Source of the DNA: Mauremys mutica | Taxonomy: Eukaryota > Chordata > Testudines > Geoemydidae | Direction of reading: 5' to 3' | Assembly (NCBI RefSeq): GCF_020497125.1 | Contig: NC_059072.1 | Span: 69,199,697 to 69,263,696 of the forward strand | Length of the DNA: 64,000 nt | Part shown: in pieces, positions 35,830 to 46,307 of the stretch | Numbering within the stretch: the first letter of the stretch is position 1 | How the letters are laid out: the number at the start of each line of letters is the position of its first letter | The notes under the pieces: generated by a model | The model's database searches: none | Seen by the model: only the letters and a program-made list of their open reading frames with translations | Told to the model about the DNA's origin: nothing | Made by a program: the position numbers and the translations under genes

Positions 35830-36850
35830 AAAAGCCATTCACAGTCTTTGTTCAATCCTGAGCTGATGGTATCAAATTTGCAGATGAACTGAAGTTCAGC
35901 AGTTTCTCTTTGAAGTCTGGTCCTGAAGTTTTTTTTGCTGCAGGATGGCCACCTTAAGATCTGCTATTGTGTGGCCAGGGAGGTTGAAGTGTTCTCCTAC
36001 AGGTTTTTGTATATTGCCATTCCTAATATCTGATTTGTGTCATTTATCCTTTTCCTTAGAGACTGTCCAGTTTGGCCGATGTACATAGCAGAGGGGCATT
36101 GCTGGCATATGATGGCATATATTACATTGGTGGACGTGCAGGTGAATGAACCGGTGATGGTGTGGCTGATCTGGTTAGGTCCTGTGATGGTGTCGCTGGT
36201 GTAGATATGTGGGCAGAGTTGGCATCGAGGTTTGTTGCATGGATTGGTTCCTGAGCTAGAGTTACTATGGTGCGGTGTGCAGTTACTGGTGAGAATATGC
36301 TTCAGGTTGGCAGGTTGTCTGTGGGCAAGGACTGGCCTGCCACCCAAGGCCTGTGAAAGTGTGGGATCATTGTCCAGGATGGGTTGTAGATCCCTGATGA
36401 TGCGTTGGAGGGGTTTTAGCTGGGGACTGTATGTGATGGCCAGTGGAGTCCTGTTGGTTTCTTTCTTGGGTTTGTCTTGCAGTAGGAGGCTTCTGGGTAC
36501 ACATCTGGCTCTGTTGATCTGTTTCCTCATGTGGGTACTGTAGTTTTGAGAATGCTTGGTGGAGATTTTGTAGGTGTTGGTCTCTGTCTGAGGGGTTAGA
36601 GCAGATGCGGTTGTACCTCAGTGCTTGGCTGTAGACAATGGATCTTGTGGTGTGCCCGGGATGGAAGCTGGAGGCATGAAGGTAGGCATAGCGGTCGGTA
36701 GGTTTTGGTATAGGTTGGTGGTGGTAATGTGACCATCACTTATTTGCACCGTGGTGTCTAGGAAGTGGACCTCTCATGTAGGTTGGTCCAGGCTGAGGTT
36801 GATGGTGGGGTGGTAGCTGTTGAAATCATGGTGGTTCTTGATGCAGGAAA
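35830..36850 (-). pseudogene. Penelope-like element, GIY-YIG endonuclease and end of RT (broken)
   Basis: The minus frame from 36530 down to 35997 encodes 177 codons. They include a Cys cluster (CNKPRCQLC, about residues 98-106), then VIYAIICQQC and MYIGQTGQSLRKR, a recognisable GIY-YIG nuclease core of the form known at the C-terminus of Penelope-like retroelements. Upstream on the minus strand, broken frames carry a VHFLDTTVQISDGHI-type segment near 36780, matching the end of the reverse transcriptase region. Stops and frame changes, plus the missing RT core, make it a dead 5'-truncated copy. The GIY-YIG nuclease would nick target DNA for priming. The upper limit near 36850 is approximate. 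Confidence 0.82.
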
Positions 36851-36851
36851 C

Positions 36852-39140
36852 ATTTGCACCCGTTAATGCCATGACTGGGTCAGAATTTGTGAGGGAATCA
36901 ACAGGATTCTGCATTAGCTTTCATATGGCTTAATGCTTCCCCCTGTTTTCAATACAGCCTATTAGACCTGCATGCCAACACAAAGAACTCCACTGCCAGC
37001 TTAGGTGGCATCCCCCAGGCTGCTGTCTTTTGTGGATTGCTTTTGTGGGTTGCATTTGTGGATTGCATGTCTCTCCTCCTTCACTGTACAGAGAGCCTAG
37101 GCGCCTAATTCAGGTTTGTGGATCAGTGTTTTTGCTGTGAATTTCTCAGTGCCTAAGTGTTAAGAAGAATGACTGTGTCTTTGTGGATCTGGGCCACATG
37201 TAACAACAACACAGCCTTTGCCTCAAAGGCCTTATAACCGAAAAAACAAGACAAGACACGAAACAACTGGTGGAATAAAACACAAAAAATAATGGGGTGA
37301 GGACAAGGGAACAGTGAAACCATGATGGCTATTATTATAAGCAGCAATAAGAGATTTGCCTGAGTAATCACTGCAGGATTTGGCCTTCTGTCTGACTCTG
37401 AAGGCAACCACAATAAAATATTGCCTCAGAGAAAAATGAAACAACAACAACAAAATAAACTTCTCCAAATGGTTCTGCTGTATATCGCCTGAAGCTGAAT
37501 ACACAAAGGAACTATTAATCCAAAGGCAAATATTTTTGCTGCTATTGCCCTTGGAAACAGTTTAGGAGGTTTTATTCAAATAGGAACCTCCACTCTTCCA
37601 CACTCCCTCTCCGCAGCCCTCGCCAGATTATTCATCTTGGCAGTCTCCTGGAGTCCTTGCTCCTGTCACCAGTATAGAAGTCTTTCAAGAAACTGGGACA
37701 GGTTGGAAAGCCCTCTCCTCCTTCCCCTCAAAAAGCATATCCTTTGGGGAGTCTGCAGGCTATTTTAAAGTTCCCTGTCCCATCCACAGTAAGTTCTTCT
37801 GGATGAAGCTTGCTTTACAGTTCTAGTCTTTCTGTTTCAACTATCATGGCTAGAATTGTCTCCTACCACCATTACTGTCTCCTTCAAATTCCAGTGTCTG
37901 CACTGGCAGCTTGTAGCTGATTTGCAGCAGTCAACTATATGTAGTCATTCATGTTACTGGCATTACTCCGTGCTGCATCTGGGCCCACAATGACTGGGAG
38001 GCGTGCACCTGAGATATCCAAGGACCCTGCTTTAATCCCTGCTATCTGCATGTATAAGAGCTAGTATTTGACCCTTATTACATGTCATAAATTGTTTTTC
38101 TCCCCCCAGTACAAACTGTAGCTGAGAAGTGTCAGGAGCAATAGTGGATGAATTGTACATAGTGCACCAGTTCTCTTCTGTGCTGCATTTTCTTTCTGCC
38201 TTGAAAAATTTAAATAAGTTAGCACATTGGATTAATTCCATCTCTGACTGTGGTCACAACTAATTCTTACAAGCTGCTATCATAATCTCACTGAAATGTA
38301 ATTGAACAAAGGACCATTTAGGCGACTGAAAGGCAAAGCCAGAGCTTTGTTTCACATGTTTAGCATCAGAAGAAAGCACGCTTGAGACCATCTGCATCTA
38401 TGCAAACTCACCAGCATTCTCACCAGTTCCAGAATGGAACAGTATATGCCACTGAGAAGTGTGTGTAATATTCACAATGAAGAGTCAACCAAGAGCATCT
38501 GGGCTGTTCTGATTTAACCTTCCCCTAAGTGAGTGGTTGTAACTATTGATAATTGTTTCCTTTAATATGAACCATTGCATGTGAATGGTTTTGGTCACAT
38601 CACCAAACATTACATTACATTTCAGTTTTAAAATTCCAAAGGTAGTACATATATCCCTTTATGTGTGTGGCACATTTATATAGAGGCAACTACTCTAGTT
38701 AAATATCAAAATTGTTTCAGTTATAAGCTATAACTCTCTTTTCCATTCACTCAAAACATCTAGAGCAGAAACCTTCCATGCCTTTGATCAGGTTAGCCCT
38801 TCTCATCCAATTTTCCTCTTTAAATGATCTATCCCACCCAGAGGATGACACATTATATGTTGAGCTATAAGAAGTGTACAGATGGGGACAGGGGCATAAG
38901 TAGTTATGCCATATCTTATTCTCACTGCTGCTGTTTGAAAAAAGGGATCAAGTTGAGAAGAGGAATTTTTTTAATTGAGAAAAGATTGTGGTTTACCGGA
39001 ACGGTTGAGAAGGGCAGGAGGCAATGCCAGTACTTTATACTATAGGAGTTGAATTATGGAAAAAAGAGGAGACTGCTGCCTATTAGACAAAAGTTTCACT
39101 TCAAGATAATTATATTTTCTGAAACATGAGAAATATTCAG
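36852..39140. other. Stretch without recognised genes
   Basis: A small reiteration of a TTGTGGATTGC unit (three imperfect copies) lies near 37032-37070. Otherwise no gene, repeat end or RNA gene is recognised. The 86- and 90-codon minus frames at 37153-37504 lack identifiable domains. Confidence 0.35.
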
Positions 39141-39215
39141 GACTAGATTCTTGGCTGGCATAAATTGGCATACTTCAGTGGAGCTTTGCTGATTTACACC
39201 AATTGAAGAGCTGGC
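39141..39215. repeat. Short inverted repeat, GTGTAAATC/GATTTACAC family
   Basis: CTAGATTCTTGGCTGGCATA on the left faces TGATTTACACCAATTGAAGA on the right around TTCAGTGGAGCT. Related copies are at 58550-58630, 59281-59340 and 62261-62345. It is likely an old MITE-like hairpin of unknown superfamily. Confidence 0.5.
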
Positions 39216-39975
39216 TCTAACTCTTTAACTGTGCTTGCTATCAAGACGAAGAAATCTTCTGAAATTTAGCACAAACCCCATGAGAAATCTCAGAAAGAAA
39301 ACCTAGGTGATGCTTTTTTTGCCCTGTAGGCATCTGTTGGATAAATGATGCAACCTACATAGCTGAAAGTCAGGAACCAGATACATTTAGTACACATAAT
39401 TCACACAATACAGAAAAAGAGTATAATAGCTATTTGCATTAACTGTCCATTTTTTATCATAGCTAACTTGATTCATCATTTAATTAGTACCAGAATAAAT
39501 TAATGGTTGTAGCTGCTGCTTTTTATAAAGCTAAAGTATCTATGAGACCATTGACAAAGTTTAGACAGCACTTAAGATTTTGACCTTTAAAAGGTCTTGT
39601 GAAGATGATATATCTACCATCTTCTTCTAGTTGTTCTTTGTGACCCAGTGCCTGCCATTTGTAAGCAAATATACAACTCAACTTAAATAACATTATTTCC
39701 TGAAGGGGTAAATTTTAAAAGACTGGTTTCTAAGTGTGTGAAATTTACTACGGTTTAAGTGAGACTTAAATGATGCGTACATCTTTGTGGTGGCTCTCTA
39801 AACAAGGAGTACATTTCACTTCTTGTGTACGCACAAAGTTGTTTGTATATTTGCATGTACCTACACTTGGCAGGTGCAAATATGTGTGCATACACTTTTC
39901 ATAGTTTAACACCTGCATGTGTGCAAGACAAAGCTTTTAAATTTAATTAATTTTAAAGCTTTTAATTATGAAAAT
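39216..39975. other. Stretch without recognised features
   Basis: AT-rich with no supported gene or repeat end. Confidence 0.35.
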
Positions 39976-39978
39976 ATA

Positions 39979-42555
39979 TGTAACCCTTCTGCCAGGTGGA
40001 ACTGGCAGCAACCAGGGCCGGGTTCGGTATCTAGGGGTTCCTTTTCAACAATATAACACAGAACTGGCTCAAGCCCCTACCCAGTAACCTGGGACAATTA
40101 CACATCACCCCCTGGGCGCCTCTGAGAGGCAATACTTCCCCAGTCGCAAGCACAGAGTGTGAGCATAGAAAATAAAATTTTAATGAAAGGAGCGAAGTCA
40201 CCTGACATTAATTAGGGAAATGCCACAAGTAGGATTCATAATCATTAAACTATGAGCAGTACACCCAGCCCAGAGTGCATGGGGAAGTGTCTTCTGCCTC
40301 ATGTTCTTGAGTTCTACAACCAGCAGTTCCTTTTCTGTGCCCCTCTCTGCTCCCTCACCATACCTCACTCACAGTGGTTGTACTTGGTCAGTGAGGACCC
40401 AGGGTTCAGAGGTGCATCTGTGTGAGTTCACCTCCAACCCGGGGAAAAAGGCACCTTGCTTGCCCCGCCATCTGAGCTCTTGCTTTGGCTGGCTCCCCCA
40501 CCAGCTGTGGTTCCTCTCTGCTGGACATCCTATCAACCGCTCCTTCAACTCGCTGCCTCGCCAGCCATCATGCCACTCACCTGCCTCTCTGCTGTGACCT
40601 CTGCAGGTCAGCCTCTTGAGGTTCCACTGAACTCTTAGTGATTTTCAGCTCTGAGGCTGGGCTGTCACCACAAGTGATTAGTAGTTCTTTTGAGCACTTA
40701 AAATAATAAAAGGGTCCTAATGGAGCCTATTTAGCTCTCTCTTTGAACAGTGCAGAGGAACAGGTTAAACCAGACCAGGGACCCCTAAGGAGAGTTCATT
40801 CCTTCTGGCTGGGACACCTGTCCCCACCCCTGTTACTTTCACAGGGGTCTTGCATTCGAGCCCCTGGCTTAACAAGGTCCTTTCAACTGAGGGTGACCAC
40901 CTCATTTGGGACAGGTTAAGCCAGGGGTCGGCAACCTTTCAGAAGTCCTGTGCCGAGTCTTCATTTATTCATCTAATTTAAGGTTTCGCATGCCAGTAAT
41001 ACATTTTAACGTTTTTAGAAGGTCTCTCTCTATAAGGCTATATTATATAAATAAACTATTGTTGTATTTAAAGTAAATAAGGTTTTTAAAATATTTAAGA
41101 AGCTTCATTTAAAATAAAATTAAAATGCCGATCTTATCAGTTTAGTGTGATCCTTTTCCTTGCTGAGTTTTCCAATGTGCGCCACAGCAGGGAGTGGCTG
41201 AGGCCAGGAGCAGAGCCCCGGGCTGGCTGCCAGTACCCCAGGCCAGCAGTGGGCTGAGCAGGACTGGAAGTCTGGATATCGGCTGGCAGGGGGGCTGGTG
41301 GCCGGAACCCCAGACCAGCAGCGGGCTGAGCCTCTCAGCCTGCCACTGGCCCCGCTCAGTCCACTGCTGGTCTGGGGTTCCAGCAGGGGTAAAAGTAACT
41401 TAAATTTCTTACAGGTACTGTTGTATTACAACCCCCCTGAGAGGGGAGGAGCTCAGGGGCTGGGATGTGTGTGGGGGAGCACTCAGCAAGGGGTTGGGAT
41501 GCGGGGGGATCAGGGCAGGGGGTGGGGATGTGGATGGTGCAGGAGTCAGGGCTGGGAGCATGGGGGTGTAGGAGTCAGGGTTGGGTGGCGTGAGGGGTTC
41601 AGGGCAGGAGGTTGGGGGGTGTAGGGGGAAGTCCCAGGGGGACGGGGACTTGGGGCTGGCCTGGGACAGTCCCGGTTGTGGCTGTGTTACCTGGATGGTG
41701 GATGGGTCCCTGCCCCATGCTGTTCCTGTTTCTGCCAAGGGAGCTGTGGGCCAGCTGTGTGGGGGCACTGCATCTGCAGGCAAATGGGGGGCAGTGGCAG
41801 AAAACCAGGGGAGCGGCCAACAGAGGAGGGGGCACGTCTGGCTCTTCAGTAGCGGGTCCCTCACTGAGGGAAGGACCAGCTGCCGAAGACTGAAGCACCA
41901 CAGATCGTGATCGCGGCTTTTTTTCCTCTTCTCTCTGCTCTGGGTGGCAAAAACGCTGGAGCCGGCCCTGCACAAGACCCTCTGGCCTGCCACTCCCTTC
42001 CCCCAGGGGCCGCAGGGACGGCACGTGCCTGCAGTGCCCTGGTGTCCAGCCACAGTGGCGAGAGAGGGGCAGCAGGACAGGTTGGGACGCGGACACCTCC
42101 ACCGCGCCGCCCGCCGGCCTCTTCCACTTGCCTGAGTGCCTGCTGCTTAGTCCGCCAGTGCCAGCCTGCAGAAGATTTCCGGGCAGCCAGCAGCCCTCCC
42201 CCCACAGCAGGGAGTGCGCCACGTGCTGCGCCCCAGCATCGGCAGGCTCTGGGTTCCGGCTGGGTTTCGGTTCCCTTGCCAGCCGGGGTCTCAGCCGCTG
42301 GCCTGCTTAGCCCACTGCCAGCCTGTGGTTCCGTTCACCCAGGCTGGCGGTGGGCTGAGTGGGGCCGGCGGCTGGGACCTCGGCATGCCATTAAAAATCA
42401 GCTCGCGTGCCACCGTTGGCACGCATGCCATAGGTTGCCGACCCCTGGGTTAAGCACAGTTCTGTGCCCCTTTATTCATACAATGACAATACCACTGATA
42501 GCATTTCATTACCCCTGCATTCAGTCCTAAAGTGATTTGTAACCTAACACTAGCC
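39979..42555 (-). mobile_element. Probable LTR-element DNA, split by a hAT insertion
   Basis: The segment opens with TGTAACCCTTCTGCCAGG and contains AGGGCCGGGTTCGGTATCTA and AATAAAATTTTAATGAAAG. After the hAT element it ends around GTGATTTGTAACCTAACA. The composition and layout resemble LTR sequences of turtle genomes. I found no coding region and no target duplication, so both ends and the minus orientation are tentative. The two open frames at 40301-40638 have no domain. Confidence 0.4.
40922..42447. mobile_element. 1.5-kb non-autonomous hAT element with perfect target duplication
   Basis: GGTTAAGC flanks both ends (40914-40921 and 42448-42455). The left end CAGGGGTCGGCAACCT is repeated inverted at the right end (AGGTTGCCGACCCCTG). 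The left 250 bp are AT-rich. The middle, about 41190-42390, is very GC-rich with G-run minisatellite-like reiteration (about 41430-41620) and CAGCAGTGGGCTGAG-type reiterations. Long overlapping frames on both strands (up to 214 codons) are low-complexity and show no transposase motif, so it needs a transposase in trans. Confidence 0.9.
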
Positions 42556-42750
42556 AAAGCTGATCACTTTGAGCAAACCACTCTATCTGCTGGATATCTA
42601 GGCAGAGTAGGTGTGTTCATGAAAATACAGTTTGCTCCTGAAGTCTCTCCTCTTCCCAGATCCTGTCAGGAGAGAACTCATTAGGATCCTGCTTACATCT
42701 ATGTGAGGTGGCTTACAGGAAGGGGGACTGTATCTTGGAAAAAAGTGACT
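42456..42750. other. Short stretch without recognised genes
   Basis: The first 100 bp probably belong to the LTR-like DNA. The rest is unassigned. Confidence 0.3.
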
Positions 42751-42751
42751 A

Positions 42752-42905
42752 TGAAAAGGACTTGTGTTGTTGTAAATAACCAATTCCTTATGTGCTCCCA
42801 ATATGATTCTGTGGCAAAAAGGGCTAACACAGTATTTGGATGTATTAACAGGAGACTAGTGACCAGGAGATCTTACTACTGTACAAGGTATGGGTGAAAT
42901 ACGTC
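42752..42905 (+). pseudogene. CR1 LINE reverse transcriptase fragment
   Basis: The + frame includes KRANTVFGCINR (about 42817-42852), matching the CR1 C-terminal KKANAVLGCI-type segment, followed by a TRRSYYCTRYG end. The fragment is isolated, with no 3' tail. Confidence 0.65.
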
Positions 42906-43049
42906 CTCATATCCTGGATATGTGGACACCTTCTATAGAGTAATTTCCCACTATTTTTGTTACTTTGACGTTATATAGTGATAGAGAGTAAAGAGGAGTT
43001 GCTCGTTATAAAATAGGATATATCAGTCCATTTTCTCTTCTCTTGTACT

Positions 43050-43140
43050 TACATTGTAAGCTTTTTGGAGAAGATTGTGTGTGCATTGTGCCTAGCACAA
43101 CTGGGCCATGATCCAGACCATTAAGTACAAGTGCAATAAT
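43050..43140 (+). mobile_element. MIR/CORE-SINE-like 3' tail
   Basis: TACATTGTAAGCTTTTTGGA, TGCATTGTGCCTAGCACAAC and TGGGCCATGATCCAGACC resemble a MIR-type 3' end. Confidence 0.55.
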
Positions 43141-43290
43141 AACAGCAACAACCAGGGACTCCATACTACTAGGTAACAGATGTTTGCCTTTTATTTATAG
43201 CTTCTATATAAAATAGCTAAGAATAACATTAACAGAAAGGGTCAGTGATTTTTGTGGGCCTCTGTTTTTTGCTATCCAACCTGAGACACT

Positions 43291-43440
43291 CTGGGCTTGA
43301 TTTTCAGACATGCTCAGAACCTTCAGTTCAAGAGAGCTGGGAGTGCTCAGTACCTGCAAAGACTACAGGTGAAATCCTGGCTTTATTGAAGTCAGTGGGA
43401 TTTTTGACACTGACTTCAGTGGGGCCCAGAATTCACCCCT
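43291..43440. repeat. Short inverted repeat, TTTTCA...TGAAAA-like family
   Basis: CTGGGCTTGATTTTCAGACA at the left, GAAGTCAGTGGGATTTTTGA and TGACTTCAGTGGGGCCCAGA in the centre and right. It resembles 27231-27353 and 60750-60857. Confidence 0.5.
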
Positions 43441-43549
43441 GGTCCTGAATGTTTCAGATTGGGCACCCAGAAATCATTCAAAAACACTGTCTTCTACTGG
43501 AAGTCTGGACCCAAACATTTAACTATTTCACCAGAATGTATCTTGGCAT

Positions 43550-43858
43550 TTGAACACTGATTATTTTGGTAGTAGAAATCACACAGAGAGCTATTCTTTG
43601 AAGGGGAAATGCATTATGTGTAAAAATGAGCTGGAGATGCAATACCCACTAGCAATGGATAAATCCAAAATAGCCTTTAGCAAGTGTATAAATCAACTCA
43701 TCTTTAACCTGCTGTTCTGTTGTGAGAAAATCACCAAAATATGTCTGGCTGGGTCTGTATTATCGGTTATATTCTGCTTCTTCACTCTGCTGGCATGCAG
43801 GAAAAGAAAATCTTATGATAAAAAGGTAGAGAACAGGGATGACAAAAAATGTTTCTAA
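43550..43858 (+). other. Unassigned 102-codon open frame with one hydrophobic segment
   Basis: The frame has a hydrophobic segment at about residues 65-82 (ICLAGSVLSVIFCFFTLL) followed directly by a basic RKRK stop-transfer-like motif, plus five Cys residues upstream. This could by chance look like a single-pass membrane protein. There is no signal peptide, no homologue that I recognise, and no convincing splice or promoter context. It is probably a random frame in AT-rich DNA and is listed only because of the membrane-like layout. Confidence 0.15.
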
Positions 43859-43859
43859 A

Positions 43860-44625
43860 CTATAACGTGTATGCGTTTTCCCTCCTATTAAACGATGAAA
43901 AAGAAAACAACAGGAAAACTGTTTATTCTCTGGGTAGCTGAACTCTTTTTAGATGCACATATTTGACACACATCTGACCTTGTAATTTTTCAAATAGCAG
44001 CAGATGTTATTTAAAAAAGAGGACCCTGAAGTCGTACAGAGATAAAGAAGTTATTTGCAACTAAAAATCTATTGTAGGTCAGTGTTTGAGCTAGAACCAC
44101 TATTCCCTCTTCTCTGATATAGTCATGGTAATATTTTAAGTATACCGAGGATTATTTTCTTTGGTATTGAGAGAATAAGGTGTACTATAAAGTCAGTGTC
44201 TTTTTATTATAATACCTGCTCCTCTTAATTTTCTAAAATTGAGCTTAATTTTGTCACTTTTTCCTTCTCCAAACAAATGTCAGTCACCAAAAATCTCTTA
44301 CTCCTCATGACTCCACTGTTCTGTTCTTTGAGACATGAAGCTGGACATAGAAGCACCAGCAATATCATGTCCTGAAACAGAGGAAGTTAAACAGTGTGCT
44401 AAAATATACTCAAATGATGCAGTACTGGAGATCTATCTGCTTGCTTCATCTATTTTTAAGGGAAAAAAAACCCTATAAAATTATAGTAGGAGTAGGGATT
44501 TTAATGTATTTCTAATTCTATTCTAAATCTATTTCTTATTGTATTCTAAATCTATTTCTGTAATCTAATACATTTGTAATACACTAATCAGCATAGGCCT
44601 GTTACCAGGCTTAGCCAGAAAATAT
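43860..44625. other. AT-rich stretch without recognised features
   Basis: A direct repeat of TTCTAAATCTATTTCT occurs twice near 44520-44562. Nothing else is supported. Confidence 0.35.
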
Positions 44626-44627
44626 TC

Positions 44628-45311
44628 TGTCATAGTTCAGGGCTATTGTACCTGTATTCCCCACTATGGTCCACCAAGGGCACCCACGCTCAGGCTTCCC
44701 GCTCCACAGCTGTCATCTTGCTTGGGAAGAAACAGTCTGCACTGGCATGTTTTCAGGCTGCATGGTTCCCTGTCTACACTGTGAATTCCCCAGCAAATCA
44801 GACTGCTTCACAGGCCTGTCTTGCTTTCCGTTCTCACAAGCTATAAACAGCATAACTGCAGTCATTAAGTTACCACACAGCTCTTGCTAAGCAAGCACAT
44901 TTATTCTTAAAGTAAAAGCATTACAGCGAAAACATATTCAAGACAGAAGAAAACCTATGCACATGCTAATAAGCTTATTAGAGATGACCCCTAACACCAT
45001 CAAAGGTTCTGGCAGCTGAACAGTCCTCCCAACCCCACCCAAGGGTGTTCACAAGTTCATAACAACTGTTACCTCAGAACAAGCATACCCATGAATCTGC
45101 AAGACACTTCTTTATACAGTTTGGTCTTTGACCTATTCTCGTGTAACGGGTGATCAGCAGACAAAATGTCCCCTCCTCAGTGTGAAGCTTCCAAAACAAA
45201 CTTGAGTTCTTTCATAACTGGAGGGTTATTTTTGCATATACCCCTCCCTAGAGATTTCCTGGGAAACCCATGTAACTCTTAAAGGTTTGCATTGTTTCAA
45301 GCTCATAACTT
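44628..45311 (-). mobile_element. LTR-element DNA, same family as 28675
   Basis: It begins TGTCATAGTTCAGGGCTATT and shares TTACCACACAGCTCTTGCTA and TTTATTCTTAAAGTAAAAGC with the block at 28675 in the same orientation. No coding is recognised. The right limit is set by the start of the next repeat. Confidence 0.55.
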
Positions 45312-45312
45312 G

Positions 45313-45923
45313 GGCCCTACCAAATTCACGGTCCATTTTGGTCAATTTCATGGTCATAGGCTTCTAAAAATAGTAAATTTCATGGTTTCAGATATTTACA
45401 TCTGAAATTTCATGGTGATCTAGCCAAGGGGGTACTGAACCAAAAGATGCCAGAGGCATTGCAAGACTATTGTAGAGGGGGGCACAATATTGCCACCTTT
45501 ACTTCCATGCTGATAGAGCTGAGCAGCCAGAGAGCAGCAGGCAGTGCAGACATGAAGGTTGCATGATATGTGGGGGTCATCATTTTTTGGGGAAGCAGGA
45601 CCAGCCTTACAGGTGGACAACCACCATGACCCAATGGCCGGGGGTGCTGTGCCCCTCCCCCAGCCAGCCTAATGCTACTTTAACCCCTGAGCACTGGGCC
45701 TAGAGCTGAGGAGGGGCAGGGTTGGGGTCAAAGACATCGGAACCTTTCTAGAAGTGGGAGGGGCCACCAGTGCCATAACCTAGGGGGCAGGGACCATGCC
45801 CCACCATTTTTTAATGTGGTGTAGTTTTGGCATTGATCTCCCAAACTGCAAGCCTTGGGCAGGCGCAGAGCAGTGCTAATGGGCTGCACTTCATGGCAGC
45901 ATTGCCACCACAAACTGGAAGTC
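45313..45923. mobile_element. Probable hAT-like repeat, left part
   Basis: GGGCCCTACCAAATTCACGG, CAATTTCATGGTCATAGG and GAAATTTCATGGTGATCTAG resemble a common amniote non-autonomous DNA transposon end. The rest is GC-rich and unassigned. The Harbinger transposon inserted at its right edge, and no matching right end was found beyond 50753. Confidence 0.45.
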
Positions 45924-45926
45924 TCA

Positions 45927-46040
45927 GGCCTTGTCTACACTACAAGACTATTTCGAATCAACTTAGTTCGAATTTGTGGATTCGACCTTATGAAGTCGAA
46001 TTTGTGTATCCATACTAAATACACTAATTCGAATTTCTGA
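45927..46040. promoter_or_regulatory. Left terminal and subterminal binding region of Harbinger
   Basis: The terminal inverted repeat is followed by three TTCGAA palindromes and GTCGAAT/ATTCGAC variants within about 110 bp. Clustered subterminal copies of a short palindrome are a usual layout for binding by a Myb-like protein or transposase. The binding role is inferred. Confidence 0.6.
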
Positions 46041-46307
46041 GTCCACATTCACGGGGCCAGCGTCGACTTTGGAAGCGGTGCACTGTGGGAAGCTATCCCA
46101 CAGTTCCCGCACTCCCCGCTGCCCATTGGAATGCTGGGTAGAGCTCGCAATGCCTGCTGGGGGAAAAATGTGTCGAGGGTGGTTTTGGGTAACTGTCATC
46201 ATTCAACCGTCACTCACAAACGCCCTCCCTCCCTGAAAGCGCCGGCGGGAAATCTGTTCGCGCACTTTTCTGGTCGGTTACAGCGCGGACGCCACAGCAC
46301 TGCGAGC

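Noticed and set aside
41409..42530. Several frames of 93-214 codons on both strands
   Set aside because: They overlap each other inside the GC-rich interior of the hAT element and reflect base composition rather than protein constraint.
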